NCBI RefSeq assembly: GCF_029428675.1
Contig: NZ_JAJNEL010000001.1
Span: 2,480,001 to 2,544,000 of the forward strand
DNA from: Streptomyces sp. JH14
GTDB taxonomy: Bacteria; Actinomycetota; Actinomycetes; Streptomycetales; Streptomycetaceae
Length of the DNA stretch: 64,000 bases
Reading direction: 5' to 3'
Positions 25,430-36,759 of this stretch are shown piece after piece. Both the position numbers and the translations under genes were made by a program. The first letter of the stretch is position 1. Each line of letters begins with the position of its first letter. Under the pieces are notes generated by a model that saw only the letters and a list, made by a program, of their open reading frames with translations, was not told the origin of the DNA and did not search any database.

Positions 25430-27022
25430 ATGGACGTCATGCCGCAGCAGCCTCCGGAGTCCCCCAAGAAGGATCACGCGCTCCCCTCATCCGATCCCTG
25501 CGACGACCCCCCGCAGACGCCCCCGCCCGCCGGTCCCGAACCCCTGCTCGCCCCGGAGCCGGCACCGCTGGAGGAACTGCCGCCGCCCTCGCTGTCCACG
25601 ACGCTGCGCAGGGCGGCCTTCGGCATGGTCGCTGCCGCCGTGCTGGTGGCAGGTGCGGTCGTGGCCGTGCCGGACGACGACAAGAAGGCCGCGCCGCCGC
25701 CCGCACCCGGAGCGGTCTCGCGCGCGCTGTCGGCCACGACCGCCGGCTCCCCCTCCTCCCTCGCCGATCTGACGGCGCTGATCGAGGACCGGAAGGGCTG
25801 GGTGGGCACGCATCCGTCCGACGCACCTTCGTGGGCGGTGCTCGGCGCGGCTTACGTGGAGTGGGGGCGGCGTTCCGCGGACGCGGCGTACTACCGGCGG
25901 GCCGAGCAGGCGCTGCAGCGCTCACTGGACGTGCAGCCGGGCGAGAGCGGCAACACGGCGGCCTGGGTGGGGCTGGCGGCGCTCGCCAACGCGCGGCACG
26001 ACTTCGTCGAGGCACGGAAGTGGGGCGAGACGGTACGGACCCGGCAGCCGCAGGACTGGACGGTGTACCCGGTCCTGATCGACGCGTACAACGGGCTCGG
26101 CCAGTACACCGCGGCAGGCCGGGCGGTGGAGCGGTTCCGCGCGCTGCGCTCGGGCGTTCCTGCGCTCTCGCAGGCCGCGCAGATGTACCGGAACCAGGGC
26201 CGGAGCGCGGAGGCGCTCGCCACCGCGAAGGGTGCGGCGAACCAGGCCACCGCACCCGCCGAGAAGGCGGACTGCCTGTACCGGCTGGGCGAACTGGCCT
26301 GGGAACAGGGCAGACCGGAGGAGGCGGTGGCCCAGTACAGCGCCGCCCTGCGGACCGACGGCACCCATCACCCGTCGCTCGCCGGCCGGGCACGGGCGCT
26401 GGTGGCCCTGGGCCGTACGGACGATGCGCAGCACGACTACAAAGCGGCCCTCGCCAAACTCCCGCGCCCCGAATACATGCTGGAACTGGGCGAGTTGTAC
26501 GAGTCGCTGGGCCTGGAAGGAGGCTCCCGCGGCCAGTACCGGCGGCTCCAGAAGACCCTGACCCGCGACAACGGCTACGGCGTCGACGACACGCTCCTCC
26601 TCGGCCGCTTCGAGGCCGACCACGGCGATGCGTCGGCGGCGGTGGAGCTGCTGCGGGCGGAGTGGAACCGGCAGCACCACAGCGCGGCGGTGGCGGACGC
26701 GCTGGCCTGGGCACTGCACCGCTCGGGCGACTCGCGGAGCGCCCTGGGGTACGCACAGCAGGCGACGGCCACGGGCGGCCGGACGGCGCTGTACGCGTAC
26801 CACCTGGGCATGATCGAACAGGGGCTGAAGAAGTACGGCCCGGCCGGCCGCCATCTGAAAGAGGCCCTGAGCCTCAACCCCCACTTCAACCCGCTGTCGG
26901 CCCCGAAGGCCCAGAAAGCTCTGCAGGCCCTGGAGGCCATGGACGACGTGGGCCGGTCCCCGGCAGGCAACCCCCGGAAGGGGTCCTCGGCCGCGGCCTC
27001 GCAGGCGCCGCGCGGCCGCTGA
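25430..27022 (+). CDS. Membrane-anchored tetratricopeptide repeat protein
   Basis: About 530 residues. A Pro-rich cytoplasmic N-terminus (about 60 residues) is followed by one transmembrane helix (AAFGMVAAAVLVAGAVVAV), so most of the protein should be extracytoplasmic. From about 110 to 500 are TPR-like repeats with typical A-x-x-Y/F patterns (SWAVLGAAYVEWG, YRLGELAWEQGRPEEAVAQY, YAYHLGMIEQGLKKYG). TPRs mediate protein contacts; no enzyme domain is present. The start could be 25421, 25430 or 25439. It is convergent with hppD and ends before a very strong hairpin. Confidence 0.85.
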   Translation: MDVMPQQPPESPKKDHALPSSDPCDDPPQTPPPAGPEPLLAPEPAPLEELPPPSLSTTLRRAAFGMVAAAVLVAGAVVAVPDDDKKAAPPPAPGAVSRALSATTAGSPSSLADLTALIEDRKGWVGTHPSDAPSWAVLGAAYVEWGRRSADAAYYRRAEQALQRSLDVQPGESGNTAAWVGLAALANARHDFVEARKWGETVRTRQPQDWTVYPVLIDAYNGLGQYTAAGRAVERFRALRSGVPALSQAAQMYRNQGRSAEALATAKGAANQATAPAEKADCLYRLGELAWEQGRPEEAVAQYSAALRTDGTHHPSLAGRARALVALGRTDDAQHDYKAALAKLPRPEYMLELGELYESLGLEGGSRGQYRRLQKTLTRDNGYGVDDTLLLGRFEADHGDASAAVELLRAEWNRQHHSAAVADALAWALHRSGDSRSALGYAQQATATGGRTALYAYHLGMIEQGLKKYGPAGRHLKEALSLNPHFNPLSAPKAQKALQALEAMDDVGRSPAGNPRKGSSAAASQAPRGR

Positions 27023-27033
27023 GGGGGGCAGCA

Positions 27034-27076
27034 CGCGAGGCGGGGTCTCCGGATCGGCCGGAGACTCCGCCTCGCG
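27034..27076. terminator. Strong bidirectional terminator between the TPR gene and hppD
   Basis: A 19-bp stem with a single G-T pair (27034-27052 with 27058-27076; core CGCGAGGCGGGG) and the loop ATCGG. It lies 12 bp after the TPR stop and 17 bp from the hppD stop, and serves two convergent genes. Confidence 0.85.
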
Positions 27077-27092
27077 TACGAGCCGCTCGGGC

Positions 27093-28833
<1,741 letters not shown>

Positions 28834-28848
28834 GCCGAGGAGTGCCGT

Positions 28849-29496
28849 GTGAGCTTCTGGGAGTATCTGGTCAACCGGCACCAGCAGCTGCTCACCGACG
28901 CGTACCAGCACGTCAGTGCCGTCTTCCAGTGCATGGTCATCGCCACCGTTCTCGGCATCCTGATCGGGATCGTCACCTACCGCAGCAGCTGGGGCGGCTC
29001 GCTGGCCATCACGTCGACGGCGGCGATCCTCACCATCCCGTCCCTCGCCGCGATCGGTCTGCTGATCCCGCTCGTCGGGCTGGGCGTTCCGCCCACCGTG
29101 ATCACCCTGACGCTGTACGGGCTCCTGCCCGTCGTCCGCAACTCCATCGTCGGGCTGCGCGGCGTCGATCCGTCCCTCGTCGACGCGGCGAAGGGCATCG
29201 GGATGTCACCGATCGCCCGGCTCTGCAGAGTGGAACTGCCGCTCGCCTGGCCGCCGATCCTCACCGGGATCCGCGTGTCGACACAGATGCTGATGGGCAT
29301 CGCCGCCATCGCCGCGTACGCATCGGGGCCGGGCCTCGGCAACGAGATCTTCCGCGGCATCGCCTCGCTGGGCAGCGCCAACGCGATCAACCAGGTCCTC
29401 GCGGGCACCCTCGGGATCATCATCCTCGCCCTGCTCTTCGACGCCGCGTACGTCCTGCTCGGGCGGCTGACCATTCCCAGGGGGATCCGTGTCTGA
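28849..29496 (+). CDS. Osmoprotectant-type ABC transporter permease (first)
   Basis: 215 residues with about six transmembrane helices and the binding-protein-dependent permease signature around VDAAKGIGMSPIARLCRVELP (residues about 108-128). It belongs to the OpuCB/ProW group importing quaternary amines such as glycine betaine, choline or carnitine. The GTG start has GAGGAG upstream. Its end overlaps the ATPase gene by 8 bp, which shows tight coupling. First gene of a four-gene operon. Confidence 0.92.
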   Translation: MSFWEYLVNRHQQLLTDAYQHVSAVFQCMVIATVLGILIGIVTYRSSWGGSLAITSTAAILTIPSLAAIGLLIPLVGLGVPPTVITLTLYGLLPVVRNSIVGLRGVDPSLVDAAKGIGMSPIARLCRVELPLAWPPILTGIRVSTQMLMGIAAIAAYASGPGLGNEIFRGIASLGSANAINQVLAGTLGIIILALLFDAAYVLLGRLTIPRGIRV

Positions 29497-30745
29497 GACC
29501 GCCGCCGAAGCCGCCGGGACACCTGCCGCCACCTCCGGGGCCACCATCCAGCTGGAGGAGCTGACCAAGCGCTACCCGGGCAGTCCGAACCCGGTCGTGG
29601 ACAACGTCTCGATGGACATCAGGGCCGGGGAGACGGTGATCTTCGTCGGCCCGTCCGGCTGCGGGAAGTCCACCACCCTGAAGATGATCAACCGGCTGAT
29701 CGAGCCGACGTCCGGCCGGATCAGGATCAACGACGAGGACGTCACCGACATCGACCCGGTGAAACTGCGTCGCAAGGTCGGATACGCGATCCAGTCGTCC
29801 GGGCTCTTCCCGCACATGACGGTCGCCGAGAACATCGCCCTCGTACCGAGGATGGTCGGCTGGTCGAAGTCGAAGGTGAAGGACCGGGTCGAGGAGATGC
29901 TCGATCTGGTCGGACTGGATCCGCGGGAGTTCCACGGGCGCTATCCGCGCCAGCTGTCCGGCGGGCAACAGCAGCGGGTGGGCGTGGCGCGGGCGCTGGC
30001 CGCCGATCCGCCCGTGCTCTTGATGGACGAGCCGTTCGGCGCCGTCGACCCGATCACCCGCGACCATCTCCAGGACGAGCTGATCAGGCTCCAGCACGAG
30101 CTGCACAAGACGATCGTCTTCGTCACGCACGACTTCGACGAGGCGATCAAGCTGGGTGACCGGATCGCCGTCCTGCGGGAGCGTTCGCACATCGCGCAGT
30201 TCGACACGCCTGAGGCGATCCTCACCAACCCGGCGGACGATTTCGTCTCCGGGTTCGTCGGGGCGGGCGCGGCGCTGAAGCGGCTGAACCTCACCCGCGT
30301 ACGGGATGTGGGGATCGCCGATTTTCCGACGGTGACCGTCGACGACCCGCTCCAGTCGATCTTCAACAAGCTGCGCAGCGGCCCGCACAACGAGCTGTTG
30401 ATGCTGGACCGCAGGAATCGTCCGTACAAGTGGCTGCGGCGCGGCGACCTGATGCGGGCCCGCGGCTCGCTGGCGCGCGCCGGACAGCTGGTCCACGACA
30501 CGGTGACCCTGGACGCCACGCTGCACGACGCGCTGGAGGCCGTCCTGACCGACAGCGGCGGCCGGGTCGCGGCGACCGGGCGGCGCGGCGAGTTCATCGG
30601 GGTCGTCGACATGGAGACCCTGATGAACTCCGTCCATGAACTCCTGCAGGCCGACCGGCTCGCCGCCATGGAGCACCAGCACGATCTGGAGGAGCTGCGC
30701 GCCCACCAGACCGAGCAGGAGCAGGGGGGCGGTGCGGGCGCATGA
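29489..30745 (+). CDS. Osmoprotectant-type ABC transporter ATPase with C-terminal CBS-like region
   Basis: 418 residues. Energises the permease pair. The Walker A motif is GPSGCGKST (Lys60), the signature LSGGQQQR is at about 156-163, and Walker B VLLMDE is at about 176-181 followed by the switch His (FVTHDFDEA). Residues about 280-390 form a regulatory region resembling CBS domains, which in OpuA/OpuC-type systems sense ionic strength. The match is weaker than in Bacillus, and the cut-off tail is charged. The GTG start overlaps the upstream gene, and its stop overlaps the next start (ATGA). Confidence 0.93.
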   Translation: MSETAAEAAGTPAATSGATIQLEELTKRYPGSPNPVVDNVSMDIRAGETVIFVGPSGCGKSTTLKMINRLIEPTSGRIRINDEDVTDIDPVKLRRKVGYAIQSSGLFPHMTVAENIALVPRMVGWSKSKVKDRVEEMLDLVGLDPREFHGRYPRQLSGGQQQRVGVARALAADPPVLLMDEPFGAVDPITRDHLQDELIRLQHELHKTIVFVTHDFDEAIKLGDRIAVLRERSHIAQFDTPEAILTNPADDFVSGFVGAGAALKRLNLTRVRDVGIADFPTVTVDDPLQSIFNKLRSGPHNELLMLDRRNRPYKWLRRGDLMRARGSLARAGQLVHDTVTLDATLHDALEAVLTDSGGRVAATGRRGEFIGVVDMETLMNSVHELLQADRLAAMEHQHDLEELRAHQTEQEQGGGAGA

Positions 30746-31608
30746 GCCCCAACCGGGTGCTGTCCCCCGAGCCCGATGAGCAGCGGCCGCCGACCCGGCC
30801 GCCCGGCGAGCTGGACGTGAGGGGCCATGCCTACCACGAGGAGGAGGAACCCCCGCCGCCCGCGGGACCACCGCGCCGGATCACCTGGCGCAAGCTGGTG
30901 CTGGTGCCGGCCGCGCTGACCATCATCCTCGTCCTCACCTATCTGTGGATCACCAACGTCCCCCTCGACTCGATCGCGAAGAACTCACTCTCCGGCGGCA
31001 ATGTGCAGCTGCGCTGGTGGCAGCACGTCAAACTGACCGCGATCTCCACCTTCTGGGTGCTGATCATCGCCATCCCGCTCGGGATCGCACTCACCCGGCG
31101 CAGGCTCCGCAAGGGGGCCCCGATGGTCACCGCGGTCGCCAACATCGGGCAGGCGACTCCGGCGATCGGGCTGCTGGCGCTGCTGGTGATCTGGCTGGGC
31201 ATCGGCCCGAACACGGCGATCATCGGCATGGTGATCTACGCGGTGCTGCCGGTGCTCTCGAATACGGTGGCCGGCCTGAAGGCGATCGAACCGAACCTGG
31301 TCGAGGCCTCGCGCGGCATCGGCATGTCGGCGATCGGAACGCTCACGAAGGTCGAACTCCCGCTCGCCGTCCCGCTGATCCTGGCGGGCGTTCGGACGGC
31401 GCTGGTGCTCAACGTCGGTACGGCGACCCTGGCGACGTTCGGCGGCGGCGGCGGGCTCGGGGACCTGATCACCTCGGGCATCCAGACGCAGCGGATGCCG
31501 GTGCTCGTGCTCGGCTCCGTGCTGACGGTGGTGCTCGCGCTGCTGGTGGACTGGCTGGCCTCCCTCGTCGAGGTCGCGCTGACGCCTCGCGGGCTGGAGG
31601 TGCGGTGA
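30742..31608 (+). CDS. Osmoprotectant-type ABC transporter permease (second)
   Basis: 288 residues. A hydrophilic Pro/Glu-rich leader of about 45 residues precedes six or so transmembrane helices. The permease signature reads VEASRGIGMSAIGTLTKVELP. It is paralogous to the first permease, so the membrane part is a heterodimer. It overlaps the ATPase gene by 4 bp and the binding-protein gene by 1 bp, placing all four genes in one translationally coupled operon. Confidence 0.92.
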   Translation: MSPNRVLSPEPDEQRPPTRPPGELDVRGHAYHEEEEPPPPAGPPRRITWRKLVLVPAALTIILVLTYLWITNVPLDSIAKNSLSGGNVQLRWWQHVKLTAISTFWVLIIAIPLGIALTRRRLRKGAPMVTAVANIGQATPAIGLLALLVIWLGIGPNTAIIGMVIYAVLPVLSNTVAGLKAIEPNLVEASRGIGMSAIGTLTKVELPLAVPLILAGVRTALVLNVGTATLATFGGGGGLGDLITSGIQTQRMPVLVLGSVLTVVLALLVDWLASLVEVALTPRGLEVR

Positions 31609-32615
31609 TGCGTACGGGGAAGGCAGCGGTACGGAGGGCCGGGGCCCGTTCGGTCACGGCTCTGGCGCTCGCCGCCGCCCTCGCCGCCGCCCTCGCCGGC
31701 TGCGGGCTCAAGAGCGGTTCGCCGATGGTCGACGACGTCGTGCCGGGATCCGTCGGCCGGGGACAGCCGCTGGACGGCGCTTCGTTGACGGTCACCTCGA
31801 AGAACTTCAGCGAGAACATCATCCTCGGCCAGATGATCGGCCTGATCTTCAAGGCCGCCGGAGCCGAGGTCCTGGACCGGACGAACCTGCCCGGATCGAT
31901 CAGTGCGCGCGAAGCCATCATCAAGGGCGACGCGGACGCGATGTACGACTACACGGGCACCGCCTGGATCACGTACCTCGGCCATGCGAAGCCGATCACC
32001 GATCCGCTGAAGCAGTGGGAGGCGGTCCGGGACGAGGACCGGAAGAACGGGGTGACCTGGCTGCCGCAGTCCACCCTCAACAACACCTACGCGCTGGCCA
32101 TCAGCAGGAAGAACAACGCGCAGTACCACCTGAGGACGCTCTCCGACGTCGCGGCGCTGTCGAAGATGGACCCGGCGGCGGTGACGATCTGCGTGGAGAA
32201 CGAGTTCGCCTCGCGCGACGACGGGCTTCCCGGCATGGAGAAGGCGTACGGGATGTCGATCCCGCCCCGCAACATCAAGAAGATGGACGCCGGGATCATC
32301 TACACGCAGGTGTCCAAGTCCGACTCCTGCCTGCTGGGCGAGGTGTTCACCACGGACGGCCGGATCAAGGCGATGGACCTCGAAGTCCTCGTGGACGACA
32401 AGCACTTCTTCCCCAACTACAACGCGGCGCCCATCGTCCACACCGCGACCTTCGACAAGTACCCGCAGATCGCAGGCCTGTTGGACCCGCTCAGCAAGCG
32501 GCTGACGACGGGGGTCGCGCAGGAGCTGAATGCCAAGGTCGACGTGGACGGCCAGGACCCGCACCAGGTGGCGAAGGACTGGCTGATCCGGGAGGGCTTC
32601 ATCAAGAACGGATAG
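31608..32615 (+). CDS. Substrate-binding lipoprotein of the osmoprotectant ABC transporter
   Basis: 335 residues. A signal peptide with lipobox LAGC (Cys about 30) anchors it outside the membrane. The OpuAC domain follows, with LTVTSKNFSENIILGQMIG near the start and the family stretch GDADAMYDYTGTAWITYLG, where aromatic residues build the quaternary-ammonium pocket. It ends KDWLIREGFI, as usual for OpuCC/ProX-like proteins. The ATG overlaps the previous stop (TGATG). The specific ligand is not determinable. Confidence 0.93.
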   Translation: MRTGKAAVRRAGARSVTALALAAALAAALAGCGLKSGSPMVDDVVPGSVGRGQPLDGASLTVTSKNFSENIILGQMIGLIFKAAGAEVLDRTNLPGSISAREAIIKGDADAMYDYTGTAWITYLGHAKPITDPLKQWEAVRDEDRKNGVTWLPQSTLNNTYALAISRKNNAQYHLRTLSDVAALSKMDPAAVTICVENEFASRDDGLPGMEKAYGMSIPPRNIKKMDAGIIYTQVSKSDSCLLGEVFTTDGRIKAMDLEVLVDDKHFFPNYNAAPIVHTATFDKYPQIAGLLDPLSKRLTTGVAQELNAKVDVDGQDPHQVAKDWLIREGFIKNG

Positions 32616-32744
32616 GCCCGGCAGGGGGTCCGGGGCGGCGGCCCGGCCGCCGGGGCGAAGACGGACGCTCCACCGGCATGGCCGAGCACCTCCGGCACCG
32701 TCGCCGTCGGACGGTGCGGGCGGTCCGGCCGTGTGCCTCCGGCG

Positions 32745-33533
32745 TCAGCAGCTCGGGACCTTGTGGCCCTGTTCCAGTGCCTTCAGCGAGGACACCGCAT
32801 TCGCCAGCGTGGTGACGGGGATGAGCTTGAGCCCCTTGGGGAGTTCGGCGCCCGCCTCCCTGCACTCGGCCTTGGGGACGAGGAAGACGGTCGCCCCGTC
32901 ACGCTTGGCGGCCTGGGTCTTCAGCGAGACCCCGCCGACCGCGCCGACATTGCCGTTCGCCTCGATCGTGCCGGTGCCGGCGACGGTGCGGCCGCCGGTG
33001 AGATCTCCGCCGGAGCCGTCGCCGTCGAGCTTGTCGACGATGCCGAGTGCGAAGAACAGGCCGGCACTGGGCCCGCCCACATCGGCGAGACGCAAGGTCA
33101 CGTCCACCGAGCCGGGGGCCTTGCCGAGGTACTTCATGGCCGCGTCGACGGCGGAGTTCTGCGACTCCCGCATGTCCTCGAGGTTGTGCTTCTCGATCTC
33201 CTTCTCGGAGCCGCCGGTCGGGTAGACCGAATCGCGCGGCAGCACCGCACGGTCCGTCCGGAACCAGCTGTCGATCACATCGCCCATCCCGACATCGGCG
33301 GTCGGCCCGGTCGCGATGATCGTCGTCATCCGCAGCTCTCCGCTGGTGGACCGGGCCGGCGCGCCCTCGATGCTGATCACGGGCGTGCCGCGGACGTCCC
33401 CGAGCACGTTCGCGGTCGTGCCGGGCTGCGCCAGCGTGAACGGCAGCGGTGCGAAGGCGGCGACCCCGAACAGCGCGACGACGGGCAGGGCGCAGAGGGC
33501 GAGGGCGCGGGGGCGCGAGAGGCGAGTGAGCAC
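32745..33533 (-). CDS. Membrane-anchored Lon-like (S16) serine peptidase without PDZ or ATPase domain
   Basis: 262 residues. An N-terminal transmembrane helix (ALALCALPVVALFGVAAF) is followed by an extracytoplasmic region and a Lon proteolytic domain from about 130. The catalytic Ser lies in GGPSAGLFFALG and the Lys in KTQAAKRDGATVF, the Ser-Lys dyad of family S16. It resembles the YlbL-type secreted Lon proteins of Gram-positive bacteria, but those usually have a PDZ domain of about 90 residues, for which there is little room here. It probably acts in envelope protein quality control or regulated cleavage. It is transcribed toward the ABC operon. Confidence 0.85.
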   Translation of the reverse strand: MLTRLSRPRALALCALPVVALFGVAAFAPLPFTLAQPGTTANVLGDVRGTPVISIEGAPARSTSGELRMTTIIATGPTADVGMGDVIDSWFRTDRAVLPRDSVYPTGGSEKEIEKHNLEDMRESQNSAVDAAMKYLGKAPGSVDVTLRLADVGGPSAGLFFALGIVDKLDGDGSGGDLTGGRTVAGTGTIEANGNVGAVGGVSLKTQAAKRDGATVFLVPKAECREAGAELPKGLKLIPVTTLANAVSSLKALEQGHKVPSC

Positions 33534-33666
33534 CCGCCCAATCTAACCGCCGGGGGCGGAGGGCGGGTGCGGCCGCCCCCGGCCCGCACGGCGCACGTGG
33601 ACGCCGGACCCGGACCGTCCGGCGTCCGAGGACGCAAGGGTCACCGGACGGGAACGGCCCCCGTCA

Positions 33667-34308
33667 CTACCGCAGCGCGTCCGCCACCTCGCGGGCCGCG
33701 TCGACGACCCGCGGGCCGACCCGTTCCGGTACGGCGTCCGCGAGCATCACCACACCCACGCTCCCCTCGACCCCCGTCACACCCATCAACGCCGCCGCCG
33801 CGCCGCTCGCACCCGCTTCGAGTTCGCCGTGGGTGAGGGTGAAGGCGGGTTCGGCCACCGGCTTCGCGCGGGCCGCGAGGATCGCCCGGCCCGCCGCGCC
33901 GCGGTCGAGCGGATGGCGGAAGCCGGCCCGATAGGCCACGTGGTAGTCGGTCCAGCTCGGTTCGACGACCGCGACCGCCAGTGCGTCGGTGCCGTCGACC
34001 AGAGTGAGGTGGGCAGTGGCCCCGATGTCCTCGGCGAGGGAACGCAGCGCGGGCAGCGCGGCCTCCCGTACGAGCGGATGCACCTGGCGGCCCAGGCGCA
34101 GCACGCCCAGACCCACCCTGGCTCGGCCGCCCAAGTCGCGTCGTACCAGGGCGTGTTGCTCCAAGGTGGCGAGCAGTCGGTAGACCACCGTGCGGTTGAC
34201 GCCGAGTTTGTTGGACAGCTCGGTGACGGTCAGCCCGTGATCGGTATCGGCAAGCAGCTTGAGGACGCGCAGTCCCCTGTCGAGCGTCTGGGAGGTCTCC
34301 GCGGTCAC
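33667..34308 (-). CDS. IclR-family transcriptional regulator (HpdR-like by position)
   Basis: 213 residues. The winged helix-turn-helix is at about 5-65 (LDRGLRVLKLLADTDHGLTV, then NKLGVNRTVVYRLLATLEQH). A shortened IclR effector domain follows (VREAALPALRSLAEDIG, HPLDRGAAGRAILAA). The GTG at 34308 has GGAGAGGG upstream and begins at the first conserved residue; the upstream open frame is not homologous. From memory, S. coelicolor SCO2935 (HpdR) is an IclR repressor linked to hpd and the calcium-dependent antibiotic precursor pool, and this gene occupies that position. The ortholog claim rests on order only. Confidence 0.85.
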   Translation of the reverse strand: MTAETSQTLDRGLRVLKLLADTDHGLTVTELSNKLGVNRTVVYRLLATLEQHALVRRDLGGRARVGLGVLRLGRQVHPLVREAALPALRSLAEDIGATAHLTLVDGTDALAVAVVEPSWTDYHVAYRAGFRHPLDRGAAGRAILAARAKPVAEPAFTLTHGELEAGASGAAAALMGVTGVEGSVGVVMLADAVPERVGPRVVDAAREVADALR

Positions 34309-34858
34309 GACGCCCTCTCCTCTTCGGTGGGTGGCGGCACCCTCACCGTGTGCGACGCCGGTCCCACGGCGACGCACGGAGAGGCCGCCGGCGGCCAAGG
34401 CACCGGCTGCGCTCCGCGGCGGCGCTGCCACGGGGCGTTCACATTTTTGGGACAGTAGCGAGCCAGTCCGCTCAGCGGAAGACCTCGTCCAGAATCCGGG
34501 CGTTCGCGGAAACGGGGTGCGGCCGCGGGCACATAAGCGCCGGTCAGCGGGGCGCAGCTGGAATCCCGGCGATCTACGCGCGTCCAGGTCGGCCGACGCC
34601 TCCGCGACGCTCCGTGCACGCAAGTGAACCATCGTTAACTCACCGTGAACGCATGTCGCACAATTTTTTTCGCCCACCGGCACCGCACCGCCCGGGATCG
34701 CACCCATCGTCGGGTCTCCGCGCGGAGGACGGCGCTCCGGCGCCGGTCCCTATCCCCACGGGCACGTACGACGCCGGCCCGGGACGGAGACTCCCGTCCC
34801 GGGCCGGCACCCGTCACTCCACGGCCCTCAGGACCTCACGGCCCGGGGCCCCACGGCC
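34309..34858. other. Gene-free interval between IclR and helicase genes
   Basis: 550 bp. It holds the IclR promoter region on the left and the helicase terminator at 34773-34808 on the right. Short open frames are Pro/Arg-rich without ribosome binding sites. A less GC-rich patch with TTTTTTT lies near 34660-34670. Confidence 0.5.
34773..34808 (-). terminator. Terminator of the DEAH-type helicase gene
   Basis: A 15-bp perfect stem (34773-34787 GCCGGCCCGGGACGG with 34794-34808) and a 6-nt loop, about 50 bp after the helicase stop codon. There is no U-tract. Confidence 0.75.
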
Positions 34859-36640
34859 TCACGCCATCCGCGTGGCCCACTCCTGCACCTTCTTGATCCG
34901 CTGCTGGATCTGCCCGGCCGTGGCCTCCGCGCTCGGCGGACCGCCGCAGACCCGCCGCAGCTCGGTGTGGATCACGCCGTGCGGCTTGCCGCTCTGGTGC
35001 GTGTACGCCGACACCATCGTGTTGAGCTGCTTGCGCAGCCCCAGCAGCTGCTTGTGCGTGACCACCGGCCGGGCCTCGGCCGGCTTCTCCAGCAGGTCGG
35101 CCTCCCCGGCCGGCTTCTGCCTGCTGTGCGCGATCTGCCGGGTCTGCCGCTTCTGGAGCAGCAGCTGCACCTGGTCGGGTTCGAGCAGCCCGGGGATGCC
35201 CAGGTAGTCCTGCTCCTCCTCGCTGCCCGGGTGTGCCTGCATACCGAACTCGGCGCCGTCGTACAGCACCCGGTCGAAGACCGCGTCGGACTCCAGCGCC
35301 TCGAAGGGCAGCTGCTCCTCGGTCTCCTCGTCCTCCAGCCGCTCCGCGTCGGCGAGGAGCTTGTCCTCCTCGGAGAACGGGTTCTCCTCGTCGCTGCCCT
35401 TCTTGGGCTTGTCGAGGACGTGGTCCCGCTCGACCTCCATCTCGTGGGCGAAGTCGAGGAGCATCGGGATGGTCGGCACGAAGACGGAGGCGGTCTCGCC
35501 GCGCCTGCGCGACCGCACGAAACGTCCGACGGCCTGGGCGAAGAAGAGCGGGGTCGAGATGGTGGTGGCGTACACACCGACCGCGAGGCGCGGCACGTCG
35601 ACGCCCTCCGACACCATGCGGACCGCGACCATCCAGCGCGAGTCGTCCTCGCTGAACTTGTCGATCTTCTTCGACGCGGCCTTCTCGTCGGAGAGGACCA
35701 CGGTCGCCTTCTCGCCGGTGACCCTCTTGAGGATCTTGGCGTACTCGCGGGCCGACTCCTGGTCGGTCGCGATGACGAGCCCGCCCGCGTCCGGAATGCC
35801 CTTGCGCACTTCGGTCAGCCGCTTGTCGGCAGCCGCGAGGACGTTCGGGATCCAGTCGCCGGTGGGCGACAGCGCGGTCCGCCAGGCCTGCCCGATGGCG
35901 TCCTTGGTCATCGGTTCGCCGAGCCGGGCGGCGATCTCGTCACCGGCCTTGGTGCGCCAGCGCATGTTGCCGCTGTAGCTGAGGAAGATCACGGGGCGGA
36001 CGACGCCGTCGGCGAGGGCGTTCCCGTACCCGTACGTATAGTCGGCCGAGGACCGCCGGATCCCGTCGTTCCCCTCCTCGTACACGACGAACGGGATCGG
36101 GTTCGTGTCGGACCGGAACGGCGTACCGGTGAGCGCGAGCCGCCGGGTCGCCGGGTCGAACGCCTCCTGGCAGGCCTCGCCCCAGGACTTCGAGTCACCG
36201 GCGTGGTGGATCTCGTCGAGGATCACCAGGGTCTTGCGCTGCTCGCACCGGTTGCGGTGCAGCATCGGACGGACACCGACACCGGCGTACGTCACCGCGA
36301 CCCCGTGGTACTCCTTGCTCACGGGCCCCGCGCTGTACTCGGGGTCGAGCTTGATCCCTATCCGGGCGGCCGCCTCCGCCCACTGCTTCTTCAGATGCTC
36401 GGTCGGCGCGACGACGGTGATCTGCTGCACGACATGGTGGTGCAGCAGCCATGACGCGAGGGTCAGCGCGAAGGTGGTCTTCCCTGCGCCGGGCGTGGCG
36501 ACTGCGAGAAAGTCACGCGGCTGCTCCTGGATGTACTTCTCCATGGCGCCCTGCTGCCAAGCTCGCAGCTTCCCGGCCGTGCCCCAGGGGGCGCGGCCGG
36601 GAAAGGCGGGTGAGAGGTGGTGGGAGGCGGTAGTAGTCAC
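34859..36640 (-). CDS. Superfamily 2 DEAD/DEAH-box helicase
   Basis: 593 residues. ATP-dependent nucleic-acid translocase related to type III restriction/UvrB-like SF2 enzymes. Motif I is ATPGAGKTTFA (Lys54), motif Ia VVAPTEHLKKQW, motif II ILDEIHHAGD (about 141-149), motif III LALTGTPFR, and motif VI QAVGRFVRSRRRGE. The C-terminal 200 residues are acidic and helical and probably mediate contacts. It is a common Streptomyces core gene of unknown specific role, probably DNA repair. The GTG at 36640 has GGAG upstream; 36685 is an alternative start. No nuclease or methylase lies beside it. Confidence 0.9.
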   Translation of the reverse strand: MTTTASHHLSPAFPGRAPWGTAGKLRAWQQGAMEKYIQEQPRDFLAVATPGAGKTTFALTLASWLLHHHVVQQITVVAPTEHLKKQWAEAAARIGIKLDPEYSAGPVSKEYHGVAVTYAGVGVRPMLHRNRCEQRKTLVILDEIHHAGDSKSWGEACQEAFDPATRRLALTGTPFRSDTNPIPFVVYEEGNDGIRRSSADYTYGYGNALADGVVRPVIFLSYSGNMRWRTKAGDEIAARLGEPMTKDAIGQAWRTALSPTGDWIPNVLAAADKRLTEVRKGIPDAGGLVIATDQESAREYAKILKRVTGEKATVVLSDEKAASKKIDKFSEDDSRWMVAVRMVSEGVDVPRLAVGVYATTISTPLFFAQAVGRFVRSRRRGETASVFVPTIPMLLDFAHEMEVERDHVLDKPKKGSDEENPFSEEDKLLADAERLEDEETEEQLPFEALESDAVFDRVLYDGAEFGMQAHPGSEEEQDYLGIPGLLEPDQVQLLLQKRQTRQIAHSRQKPAGEADLLEKPAEARPVVTHKQLLGLRKQLNTMVSAYTHQSGKPHGVIHTELRRVCGGPPSAEATAGQIQQRIKKVQEWATRMA

Positions 36641-36759
36641 GGTCTCCGGTTCGGGGCTCTCGGGTACGTGGGGCGCTGTCCGCACGGGCCGGAACGGACT
36701 CGTGCGCGATACGACAACCGGGCCACCCTACCGGGGGCCCGGCTGGAACCCCGTATGAA

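Noticed and set aside
34859..36640. Helicase considered as part of a restriction or phage-defence system
   Set aside because: Although type III-like SF2 motifs are present, the neighbours are an IclR regulator and an MFS exporter. No methylase, nuclease or other defence gene is adjacent.
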